From: a virus
Strand: one strand, 5' to 3'
Length of the DNA: 40,552 nt
IMG/VR virus record: IMGVR_UViG_3300005832_000025
Coordinates: 1 to 40,552 of that record
Shown here: positions 14,893-21,150 of the stretch, in pieces
Layout: each line of letters begins with the position of its first letter
How positions within the stretch are numbered: position 1 is the stretch's first letter
Program-made: the position numbers and the translations under genes
The notes under the pieces: model-generated
Databases searched by the model: none
Told to the model about the DNA's origin: nothing
Seen by the model: only the letters and a program-made list of their open reading frames with translations

Positions 14893-15837
14893 CTAAGGGT
14901 CCAGGTCAACGTCATCGGGGGGGAGCGGGGTGCGAACGGTCTGAGCCATGGCAGCCGCGCGCATGCGCCCGTTGCTACGCTGCCTTGGGGCACCTATATG
15001 ACCATCGCCGTCAATATCACGTCCTAATTGACCCTCTAGCTGGCTGAGAGTTTTGCCAGCACGGATAGCTGCCTGGGCCGTAGCCGCTGAAACGCGGCCT
15101 TCTTCGACCATCTGCTTGTAGAGTTTCAATTCAGCGGCTTGTAACTGTTCTTGCGCAATCTGTTCGACAGCACGCTGACGGGTACGGTGATCCAATTCGA
15201 GTTCGCGCATTTGTTCGCGGGTGATACGCTCAGAGGCGGCGGCATCGGATGACAGGTGGTAGGCTGTGACTAAGAAGGTGTAGGCAGCAAGCAGAACGGG
15301 GATGACAATCACCACCCAGCGCTGGGCAGCTTCTGGAATGTGGACAAAGGCAGTCATAAAGCTGATATTCGAGGCGATAACCATACCACCGGCAATGCCT
15401 GTGAAAACGATTGAGAGTCCAGCAATGCCCATCATGAAAAGCATTGTCCACTGCTGCGTGGAGTTTTTCTCTTCGCGAGTGAAGAAGCGTCGCTTAGCAA
15501 GCGCAAAAGCACCCTCGGTGACTGTGACAAAAGCAGTAAGATATGCAAAGGCCAGGAACAAGTGCATGGGATCGGTCTGGAAATATAGGCCGCTCTCAGT
15601 AGGATAGGGAGCCAATCCCATGTAAAAGCCCAGCGTGCCTGTGAATAGCGCAGAGACAGCCAAAAACAAGTACACATACCAGTATTCTTGCAACTCGGCT
15701 TCCCAGGACATTTCGGTGGCTTTCTTACGCTTGTTTTGCCCCTTCAGTTTCTTGACAAGCGTAGGGCGAGCCATGTGGTCCTGAATTTCACGATCGAGTT
15801 CATCCAGGTCGGTGGTGTCAAATTTACTATTGTTCAC
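14893..15837 (-). CDS. Four-helix membrane protein with coiled-coil tail
   Basis: 314 residues from GTG 15837, with GGAG six bases upstream and a GTGA overlap with the WYL gene stop. There is a charged cytoplasmic N-terminus, then four hydrophobic segments (LFLAVSALFTGTLGFYMGL; LFLAFAYLTAFVTVTEGAF; LFMMGIAGLSIVFTGIAGG; VVIVIPVLLAAYTFLVTAY), then a long charged coiled coil with RQRAVEQIAQEQLQAAELK. DIDGDGHIG near the end is a calcium-loop-like motif. The function is unknown. Translational coupling to the WYL protein suggests a shared pathway. Confidence 0.6.
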   Translation of the reverse strand: MNNSKFDTTDLDELDREIQDHMARPTLVKKLKGQNKRKKATEMSWEAELQEYWYVYLFLAVSALFTGTLGFYMGLAPYPTESGLYFQTDPMHLFLAFAYLTAFVTVTEGAFALAKRRFFTREEKNSTQQWTMLFMMGIAGLSIVFTGIAGGMVIASNISFMTAFVHIPEAAQRWVVIVIPVLLAAYTFLVTAYHLSSDAAASERITREQMRELELDHRTRQRAVEQIAQEQLQAAELKLYKQMVEEGRVSAATAQAAIRAGKTLSQLEGQLGRDIDGDGHIGAPRQRSNGRMRAAAMAQTVRTPLPPDDVDLDP

Positions 15838-16163
15838 TTCTTTCTCCTTTTCTGGCCAGGATTTCGCCGGGGAGTAAGCCGGCAAATGATGGTTTTGATA
15901 GTTGTGTCATTAGGGTTGAAGCCCGGGCGGGCGTTCTTGAAACTGCGATTGGTGGCATCGATTGAGGTCATTTTTTCTACGTGGTAATCGCGCCAGCCTG
16001 AGCCGGTGGCGCCTGATAGTTGCCAGGCGCTGAGGGTGAGATCCCCGCTCTCGTCCCTGCCGAGAAGATGGGGCTCCACCACACGGAGAGAATCAGCATA
16101 CATGAACATGATGACTTCTTTGCGGCGGATATAGTTACACAGATTAGTTGTGGGGGTTGGCAT
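15834..16163 (-). CDS. Stand-alone WYL-domain protein
   Basis: 109 residues from ATG 16163; AAGGAGG lies 12 bases upstream, so the exact start is uncertain. The pattern RRKEVIMFMYADSLRVVEPHLLG, AWQLSGATGSGWRDYHVEKM and NARPGFNPNDTTIKTIICR matches WYL domains, which sense nucleic acids or nucleotide ligands in transcription factors and defence systems. There is no HTH, so it may bind a ligand alone or pair with another protein. It overlaps the gene on each side, suggesting co-translation with the membrane protein. Confidence 0.65.
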   Translation of the reverse strand: MPTPTTNLCNYIRRKEVIMFMYADSLRVVEPHLLGRDESGDLTLSAWQLSGATGSGWRDYHVEKMTSIDATNRSFKNARPGFNPNDTTIKTIICRLTPRRNPGQKRRKK

Positions 16164-16374
16164 CAGTATCAGAATCCTCCTTATCCTTTGGAAATGGTCT
16201 GTCTGGAAAAACCAGCTTCCAGACATCACGCAACATTTTCCGAAAGACTGCGACCTCGGTCGTAGCTGGAAATGGGTAATTGACTGCGATGAGCTCGGCG
16301 AGGGCTTGTTCCTCGCCAGAGGTCACTTCAAAGAGTTTGCCTTTTCTGGCTTTTCTGGCTTTTTTAGGGGGCAT
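16144..16374 (-). CDS. Small basic/acidic protein, possibly from a leaderless message
   Basis: 76 residues. It has a lysine-rich N-terminus (PPKKARKARKGK), a helical middle and an acidic tail. No family is recognised. A consensus promoter ends 6 nt before its ATG, so transcription would start at about the A of the ATG. It overlaps the WYL gene by 20 nt and heads the sub-operon with the WYL and membrane proteins. Confidence 0.6.
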   Translation of the reverse strand: MPPKKARKARKGKLFEVTSGEEQALAELIAVNYPFPATTEVAVFRKMLRDVWKLVFPDRPFPKDKEDSDTDANPHN

Positions 16375-16380
16375 ATTTTT

Positions 16381-16408
16381 ATTATATAGACTTTAGATAT
16401 TTTGTCAA
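16381..16408 (-). promoter_or_regulatory. Consensus sigma70 promoter, leaderless
   Basis: On the minus strand TTGACA (16403-16408) and TATAAT (16381-16386) are perfect consensus boxes with a 16-bp spacer. The expected start point is about 16374, the first base of the ATG of the 76-aa gene. Confidence 0.75.
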
Positions 16409-16442
16409 GCCCCCGATTATGATAATTATATACCAATTGTTG

Positions 16443-17006
16443 CTACCACGGCGCCTCGTAATGGTCAGTGTCGGGGATGGGCGTTAGGACAAAGGGAAGA
16501 TTTGCGCGACGCTTTTCGGGGGGAACCCAGCCGATCTTCAGGAATTCAAGAAAATCTTGTTCAGAGTAGAATTCCAAGGGCTTGCCACTTCCCAATTTCC
16601 ATACCTGCCCATGTTTGACATTGCAATTCGAGGGGAGCGCACCGCCATATTTCCGTTTTGTAACAATCCAGTGCGAGAATTCTGCGGGGCCGGTTCGGAT
16701 CACAAACTGGACAGCCCAGGTATGGGGCTGGACTATGAATAAGTCCAGGTTGAGGCCTTCGGCTAAACTAAGCTGTTTATATTTTGAGCCGCCTTTGATG
16801 ATGGAACACAATTTTTCATTTACAGCTTCTGTTATTGCCCTCTCGAGCGGATCGAAGATGCCGCCTTTGGAGATACAAACGAGCTCAATGTCTTTTACTT
16901 GCGGCTTCTGACGGCGGATACTGCCGGCAATCTCTATGCGCTGGCAGGCAGGGGCAAGGCGGCTGACCCATGTTTCTGCGATTACGCTAGCTTCTTCCAA
17001 ATCCAT
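16443..17006 (-). CDS. Stand-alone PolX-type nucleotidyltransferase (palm/thumb only)
   Basis: 187 residues. The nucleotidyltransferase signature is complete: GSIRR at 28-32, KDIEL with D39 and E41, and LDLFI with D88, then a thumb-like RTGPAEFSHWIVTKRKYGG. It lacks the N-terminal lyase/HhH domain of DNA polymerase beta, so it would be a minimal gap-filling or end-adding enzyme. The start codon follows the DnaC-like gene stop with no gap. It probably works in repair or replication. Pol X calls are solid by motif; the exact activity is inferred. Confidence 0.7.
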   Translation of the reverse strand: MDLEEASVIAETWVSRLAPACQRIEIAGSIRRQKPQVKDIELVCISKGGIFDPLERAITEAVNEKLCSIIKGGSKYKQLSLAEGLNLDLFIVQPHTWAVQFVIRTGPAEFSHWIVTKRKYGGALPSNCNVKHGQVWKLGSGKPLEFYSEQDFLEFLKIGWVPPEKRRANLPFVLTPIPDTDHYEAPW

Positions 17007-17744
17007 TTAGTGTTTCCAATCTGCTGGCATAAACTGACGCCCATCTGGACCATCCAAATGGACAATTGGCCCAAGGCGCTTATCGCGCAAGCGGCTTGTC
17101 AGGTATCCATCTAGCTCCCCATCGCCGCGATTGCTGGCGATTACGGTCAAAGCCTCTTGGCGGATAGCCCGCGAGTAGCGTTGATCAAGTAACTGAAATA
17201 GACGTTCGCGCGCCCAGGGGGTATCATTGCTTTTATCGAGCTCATCTATGAACAATACATCACGCTGAATCCAGTAGTCCATACGGCGCAGTAGTTCTGT
17301 GGTTTTGTGTTCCTGCTCATCGAAGGCTAAACGGATGTCGTCCAGGACAGATGATACATTGGCATAAGCAGCGTGTTTGCCATCACGCAGGGCAGTTGCC
17401 ACTAGAATCTTGCCGACCAGTGTTTTTGCCTGGCCATAACTACCCCACAAAAAGACCAAGCCCCAGCCATTTTGATAGGCTAGGCGTACAGCCTGGACTG
17501 CCTTATGACCATCGGAGAAATTGGGTTTTACGGCGCTCCATGCCAATTCCAATTCGTCTTCTCGGACGCCGATGCGTTGCAGATTTTCTATTCTGTTTTG
17601 CCGTGCTTGCTCTGCTTCTTTCTTTGCAATGGTCGCATAATTGCTAGCTACCCAGGCTTTATATTCTTCATCGGTTACTTTACTGGAGCCGGCTTTTCTC
17701 AGCTTTGCTTTTAGATTTTCAGATGCTTCTTCAAACGTTTGCAT
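17007..17744 (-). CDS. DnaC/IstB-like helicase loader ATPase
   Basis: 245 residues, AAA+ fold. Walker A is at 101-108 (GSYGQAKT) and Walker B at 163-171 (VLFIDELDK), followed by a sensor-1 VIASN and a C-terminal arginine-rich region (LTSRLRDKRLG). It would load the host or phage helicase at the origin next to the DnaD-like initiator just upstream, with which it overlaps by 14 nt. Odd point: the residue before the Walker A lysine is alanine, not glycine. Confidence 0.75.
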   Translation of the reverse strand: MQTFEEASENLKAKLRKAGSSKVTDEEYKAWVASNYATIAKKEAEQARQNRIENLQRIGVREDELELAWSAVKPNFSDGHKAVQAVRLAYQNGWGLVFLWGSYGQAKTLVGKILVATALRDGKHAAYANVSSVLDDIRLAFDEQEHKTTELLRRMDYWIQRDVLFIDELDKSNDTPWARERLFQLLDQRYSRAIRQEALTVIASNRGDGELDGYLTSRLRDKRLGPIVHLDGPDGRQFMPADWKH

Positions 17745-18507
17745 TGGGCACCATTTGCTCTTTTGCTAATTCACATAATCGATCAATTTCTTCAGTGGAT
17801 AATCTCTTTGGTTCTGGTTCCCTGCTTTTACCATTTTTGCGACCGTTCTTTCTCTCAGGTTTCCATCCGAAGCCGTTGCGTTTCCAGCTATCCAGAATTG
17901 CATCAACGTAATTCCAGGAGCGGGCGTTGTTTTTGACTGCGATGGCAAAGGCGGGTTGATACCAGGTTTCTATGGGGTAGTCGATGGTGGCGTTGCGAAG
18001 GATATCGGCCATGAGGGGGGTGATAGCTCCGATGTTTTCTTCATAAAGGGTGGCAAGAGTTTTCGTGCGGTGCGTGAGCCCCTCATCATCATCATCATTC
18101 TTAATTGGTTGATTCTTTAGTTCACCACATGAACACCCCTGTTCACCACATGAACACCCCTGTTCACCACATGAACACTTTGAATACATTTGAAAGTTCT
18201 CCTGCCATTTGTTTACTGGCGTAATATCTAAGGTGCCAAAATCGGTCTGTCCCTTTATAATTATCCAGCCCTTATCATTCAAGCCCTCGCGTGCTTTCAC
18301 AACCATGCCAATGCTCATATTGCAGGCTTTAGCTGTGCTCCTGACGCCTTCCCAGCAATTCCCTCGACGATAATAGTGGACTAATAAACGGAATTCAAAG
18401 GGAGTCAGATTGGAATCATCGAGCATATTTGGCAATTCTGTGCGCCATTTTCTGAGATCAGGCGTGGATCCTATTTTCTGTTGTTGATCAATGTCATGTG
18501 TTTTCAT
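17731..18507 (-). CDS. DnaD-like replication initiator with internal tandem repeats
   Basis: 258 residues. The N-terminal winged helix (TPFEFRLLVHYYRRGNCWEGVRSTAKACNMSIGMVVKAREGL) and C-terminal DnaD-type domain (LYEENIGAITPLMADILRNA ... WYQPAFAIAVKNNARSWNYVDAILDSW) flank a linker with CSCGEQG repeats (KCSCGEQGCSCGEQGCSCGE). The linker is encoded by the 21-nt DNA repeats at 18121-18178, which look like origin iterons. This is the order seen in phage initiators such as lambda O, where the origin lies inside the initiator gene. GAGG five bases before ATG 18507. A structured leader precedes it. Confidence 0.75.
   Translation of the reverse strand: MKTHDIDQQQKIGSTPDLRKWRTELPNMLDDSNLTPFEFRLLVHYYRRGNCWEGVRSTAKACNMSIGMVVKAREGLNDKGWIIIKGQTDFGTLDITPVNKWQENFQMYSKCSCGEQGCSCGEQGCSCGELKNQPIKNDDDDEGLTHRTKTLATLYEENIGAITPLMADILRNATIDYPIETWYQPAFAIAVKNNARSWNYVDAILDSWKRNGFGWKPERKNGRKNGKSREPEPKRLSTEEIDRLCELAKEQMVPNANV
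18121..18178. repeat. 21-nt iterons with internal dyads, candidate phage origin
   Basis: Unit TTCACCACATGAACACCCCTG: full copies at 18121-18141 and 18142-18162 and 16 nt of a third at 18163-18178. Copies 2 and 3 contain the dyad TGTTCA-CCACA-TGAACA. A CAT run (18083-18098) and an A/T-rich stretch near 18099-18120 lie alongside. Tandem dyads plus A/T-rich DNA in the initiator gene fit a replication origin. Confidence 0.55.
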
Positions 18508-18679
18508 CTAAACCTCGTAGAACACAAAACTCTTCTTGGGAGGCCTACATCCTGCGCCCGTGACGATGCCGGCAGGCCAAGTAGCAAAGGACACAAGAGC
18601 AGGACTCCCAAGAAGAGTCTTTTCCCTGCCGGCGCCGGCGTCACACCGGGGCGCTTTCGCGCTGAATTGTGACTATATA
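18508..18679 (-). promoter_or_regulatory. Highly structured leader of the initiator gene
   Basis: A 172-nt gap packed with stems. ACTCTTCTTGGGAG (18529-18542) pairs with CTCCCAAGAAGAGT (18605-18618). Inside are CCTGC/GCAGG and GGCCT/AGGCC pairs. Further out are the palindrome GCCGGCGCCGGC (18628-18639), CCGG(7)CCGG, and GCGC-TTTC-GCGC (18651-18662). On the minus strand this is the 5' leader of the DnaD-like gene, 22 nt before its start. It may be a cis-regulatory RNA or a small RNA. Confidence 0.5.
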
Positions 18680-18937
18680 TTACGCCTGATCTTCTGTTTC
18701 GTCAATATAAAATTGCTCAATCGCTTGCGCCAGGGCGACAGGAACGATATTTCTGGCCATCCCTTTCGCACGAGGCTGAATTAGTTGCAAGCGAAATTCC
18801 AAACCCAGTAAATAATAATTGATTACTGAGGTGCTTGTTCGAAAATGATCAGCAATTTCACGAACGGAGGGAGAAAAACGATTCTCCTTCCAAAAAGCGT
18901 GGATGAAATCGAGGACTTCTTGAGGTTCGCGGGGCAT
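18680..18937 (-). CDS. LexA-like winged-HTH regulator without peptidase domain
   Basis: 85 residues from ATG 18937 with AAGG seven bases upstream. The sequence EVLDFIHAFWKENRFSPSVREIADHFRTSTSVINYYLLGLE matches the LexA N-terminal DNA-binding domain (PSVREIA and the recognition helix). The S24 self-cleavage domain is absent. It would repress or activate without cleavage. It heads the leftward replication cluster and is divergent from the holin gene, so it is a likely regulator of that intergenic region. No target site was identified. Confidence 0.65.
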   Translation of the reverse strand: MPREPQEVLDFIHAFWKENRFSPSVREIADHFRTSTSVINYYLLGLEFRLQLIQPRAKGMARNIVPVALAQAIEQFYIDETEDQA

Positions 18938-19139
18938 CAATCGACCTTTCAGGTTAGAGAGAATACGATGATGCCTAAAATGAGCGGCAGGGCGATCGAC
19001 AGCCAACTCAACAAGTAAAGGCGTCTGTTCATGCAGGTAGCATAGCATTTATGGGTTATGGATGACAAGTGACGAATATCATATAAAATATTGTATAATA
19101 ATCACAGTGATTTCTTTTCAAAAATGATAGGAGAAAAAA

Positions 19140-19484
19140 ATGGAACTAACCGAAGTTCAAGTTTTCTTGATTGGCGCCGTTGCCAGTGTTATCGTGTGGC
19201 TGGTGAAGTTTGCACGCGATAAATGGGGTGGTATTTCTTCAGGCTGGCTCACGGTCGGTGTGTATATCATGTCGGGTATCCTGGCGTGGATCTTCGCACC
19301 ATTGAGCCTGCCGGCGTTGCCGCCCTTTGTCGATCTGGCCAGTTTTGTGCCGGCCTTGTTGGAGTGGTTCGGTGCATTGCTAATCCCACTTTCTGCATTC
19401 GTCGGGTTTGCAACGTTTGTCTATAATGCGCTCCTGAAGAAAGTGCTCGATGACATAGGTGTTCGCATACGAGAAAGAGGATAA
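19140..19484 (+). CDS. Holin-like membrane protein
   Basis: 114 residues. It has three hydrophobic segments (VQVFLIGAVASVIVWLVKF; WLTVGVYIMSGILAWIFAPL; LLEWFGALLIPLSAFVGFATFVYNALL) and a short charged C-terminus, the class I holin pattern. AGGAG seven bases before ATG 19140. It opens the rightward lysis module, followed by an XhlA-like coiled-coil/membrane protein. It would form the membrane lesion that times lysis. Assignment rests on topology and position. Confidence 0.65.
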   Translation: MELTEVQVFLIGAVASVIVWLVKFARDKWGGISSGWLTVGVYIMSGILAWIFAPLSLPALPPFVDLASFVPALLEWFGALLIPLSAFVGFATFVYNALLKKVLDDIGVRIRERG

Positions 19485-19489
19485 ATAAA

Positions 19490-19519
19490 AAGGGGCACGG
19501 ATGAGAGTCCGTGCCCCTT
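19490..19519. terminator. 12-bp perfect hairpin after holin gene
   Basis: Arms AAGGGGCACGGA (19490-19501) and TCCGTGCCCCTT (19508-19519), 6-nt loop. Read leftward it is followed by TTTTTATTTA, so it is a good terminator for leftward transcripts. Read rightward there is no T-run, so it may only reduce expression of the next gene. Confidence 0.6.
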
Positions 19520-19567
19520 GGAATTGAGCTTTACTATGGGAATAAAATGGCAAAGGAGCCAGTTACA

Positions 19568-19981
19568 ATGCCGCAAAACAAGCCATTTTCTTTTGACGAT
19601 GGGGTGACGCTCAAGGAATACTTTGAACAAAAATTCGAGCATGTGGAAAAAAAGTTCGAGCAACTTGAAAAAGAGAGAGACCAAACACAACGCGCCCTGG
19701 AAAAACGCCTCGACGGAATGAATGAAATCCGAGAGGCATTGAAAGACCAGGCTGCCAGAGTGCCAAGTAGCAAAGAGATGGAGCAGAAGATGGAAACTCT
19801 CAGGACTGAATTTAAGGGCGATTTGCTCTTAGTGGCCAAAGATGTAAGGGTTTTGTTGGATAATTTGAATCAACAGAAAGGGATGGCAACGGCTGAGGAT
19901 GTGCGAACTGCGAGAGTGGCAGGATATGGAGGAATTTTAATCGGAGTCATTAGTCTTTTGCTAAAGATATTTTGGCCCTAA
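19568..19981 (+). CDS. XhlA-like coiled coil with C-terminal membrane anchor
   Basis: 137 residues from ATG 19568, chosen because AAAGGAG lies nine bases upstream; an earlier in-frame ATG at 19547 is less likely. A long coiled coil (EYFEQKFEHVEKKFEQLEKERDQTQRALEK) is followed by one terminal membrane helix (GYGGILIGVISLLLKIFWP). This is the layout of XhlA/haemolysin-like lysis proteins that work with a holin. It could also be a spanin-like or tail-assembly helper. The location next to the holin favours lysis. Confidence 0.55.
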   Translation: MPQNKPFSFDDGVTLKEYFEQKFEHVEKKFEQLEKERDQTQRALEKRLDGMNEIREALKDQAARVPSSKEMEQKMETLRTEFKGDLLLVAKDVRVLLDNLNQQKGMATAEDVRTARVAGYGGILIGVISLLLKIFWP

Positions 19982-19998
19982 AAGCTCAAGGAGTTGAT

Positions 19999-20373
19999 AT
20001 GGATATAATTGTTTGGGTAGGCAAGTCAAAGGTAAATCGCCTGAACATACGCAATGCCCCGGCTGGGGAGGCATACGGCGAATATATGAATACCGGGAAC
20101 ACATTCGTGGCAGACCTAAAAGTAAATCAGTGGTTCCATCTGATCGAACGGAATGGTTATATGATCGTCCGCGAAGAATGGATCTCTGAGGGCAGGGAAC
20201 CGATGATGTATCTCGATTATCATACCGAACAGGTTGTCGAGCCGCCCGTGGACCCGCCGCCTATAGACCCCCCGGCCACAGAGAGACAGATTGTAAGTTT
20301 CACCCTGACTCCCATTTATGACGATGGGAGCATCGGACTGCCGCAGGAGTTTGTGCCAAAGGAACCAAAGTGA
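19999..20373 (+). CDS. SH3-like domain protein with proline linker
   Basis: 124 residues from ATG 19999 with AAGGAG five bases upstream. The first 70 residues read like an SH3-type domain (VNRLNIRNAPAGEAYGEYMNTG ... GYMIVREEW), then a proline-rich stretch (VEPPVDPPPIDPPA) and a short beta tail. There is no catalytic motif and no signal peptide. It lies in the lysis cassette and could be a cell-wall-binding partner of an unrecognised endolysin. Confidence 0.5.
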   Translation: MDIIVWVGKSKVNRLNIRNAPAGEAYGEYMNTGNTFVADLKVNQWFHLIERNGYMIVREEWISEGREPMMYLDYHTEQVVEPPVDPPPIDPPATERQIVSFTLTPIYDDGSIGLPQEFVPKEPK

Positions 20374-21149
20374 GTATAGTACAACTGCGTTATGTTGACG
20401 GCAGTCAGCAGGAATTTATCTCGTCCACGCCGACGATGGGGCGGTTCTGGGTTCCCCATGACTGGCTGCGCGCAGAACTGAATTATGATATGCGCGAAAC
20501 AGATTTACCGGGCTGCCCGGAAGTGTATCGTTTCGGGCATGCTGAGAATAACCGCCGATTTGAGCGGTCTATTTTCACGGAGGCATGGCAATGGTTCGCC
20601 ATCGACGTGCTGGCAATGTGGCGCTACCGAAAACTGTATAGGGATTTGTCCAGAGATGAGCATGATCATATTTTGAGAACGTTCAACGGTTTATTTGCCG
20701 ACCATTTATTTATCACGAATAAGGCCGGGGTACTTACTCGCAATAATTATCCAGACGGGGAAACGGACAGGGGCGACGATCCGCGCATTGACCCGTTCGT
20801 GACAGGCGGCAACACCCTGGCCGGGACGATCATAGATAATGCTGTCAAGCTGTATGCTTTCCGTGAGAAGGATAAGCCGCCAGTTGTGACGTATGAACTT
20901 GTTGCCTACGATCCGCGCATCTGCTGGGCGACCAACATCAAGCGCGTGACTGTGGAAAATTCCCCGCTGGCGAATAAAAATGGATTATCATACAAGGTGC
21001 ATAAATTTCCAAATTACCAGGACGGTACCGAAGTTCCATACCCGTTCATCGTGCATGATGATACGAACGGATGGAATCCATTGAGTGACCTGTGGCAGTA
21101 CGGATGGTTGGAGCCTAAGAGACCATTATATAACCCACCGGAAGTATGA
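20370..21149 (+). CDS. Unknown 259-aa protein in the lysis module
   Basis: GTG start at 20370 overlapping the previous stop. The sequence is rich in Trp/Tyr and Asp (WVPHDWLRAELNY; YRDLSRDEHDHILRTFNG; FADHLFITNK), with no signal peptide or membrane helix. I do not recognise a family. As the largest soluble protein of the lysis cassette it is a candidate for a novel lytic enzyme, but it could equally be a structural protein. It is coupled to the lipoprotein gene after it. Confidence 0.55.
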   Translation: MSIVQLRYVDGSQQEFISSTPTMGRFWVPHDWLRAELNYDMRETDLPGCPEVYRFGHAENNRRFERSIFTEAWQWFAIDVLAMWRYRKLYRDLSRDEHDHILRTFNGLFADHLFITNKAGVLTRNNYPDGETDRGDDPRIDPFVTGGNTLAGTIIDNAVKLYAFREKDKPPVVTYELVAYDPRICWATNIKRVTVENSPLANKNGLSYKVHKFPNYQDGTEVPYPFIVHDDTNGWNPLSDLWQYGWLEPKRPLYNPPEV

Positions 21150-21150
21150 T

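Noticed and set aside
18121-18178. CRISPR array
   Set aside because: Units are directly adjacent with no spacers and lie inside a coding frame; no cas genes were seen.
18529-18618. Retron-like RNA (inverted arms flanking a structured core)
   Set aside because: No reverse transcriptase gene is in the window.
19182-19190. GCCAGTGTT in the holin gene as a 17th copy of the 9-mer
   Set aside because: It has one mismatch, is isolated, and is expected by chance.
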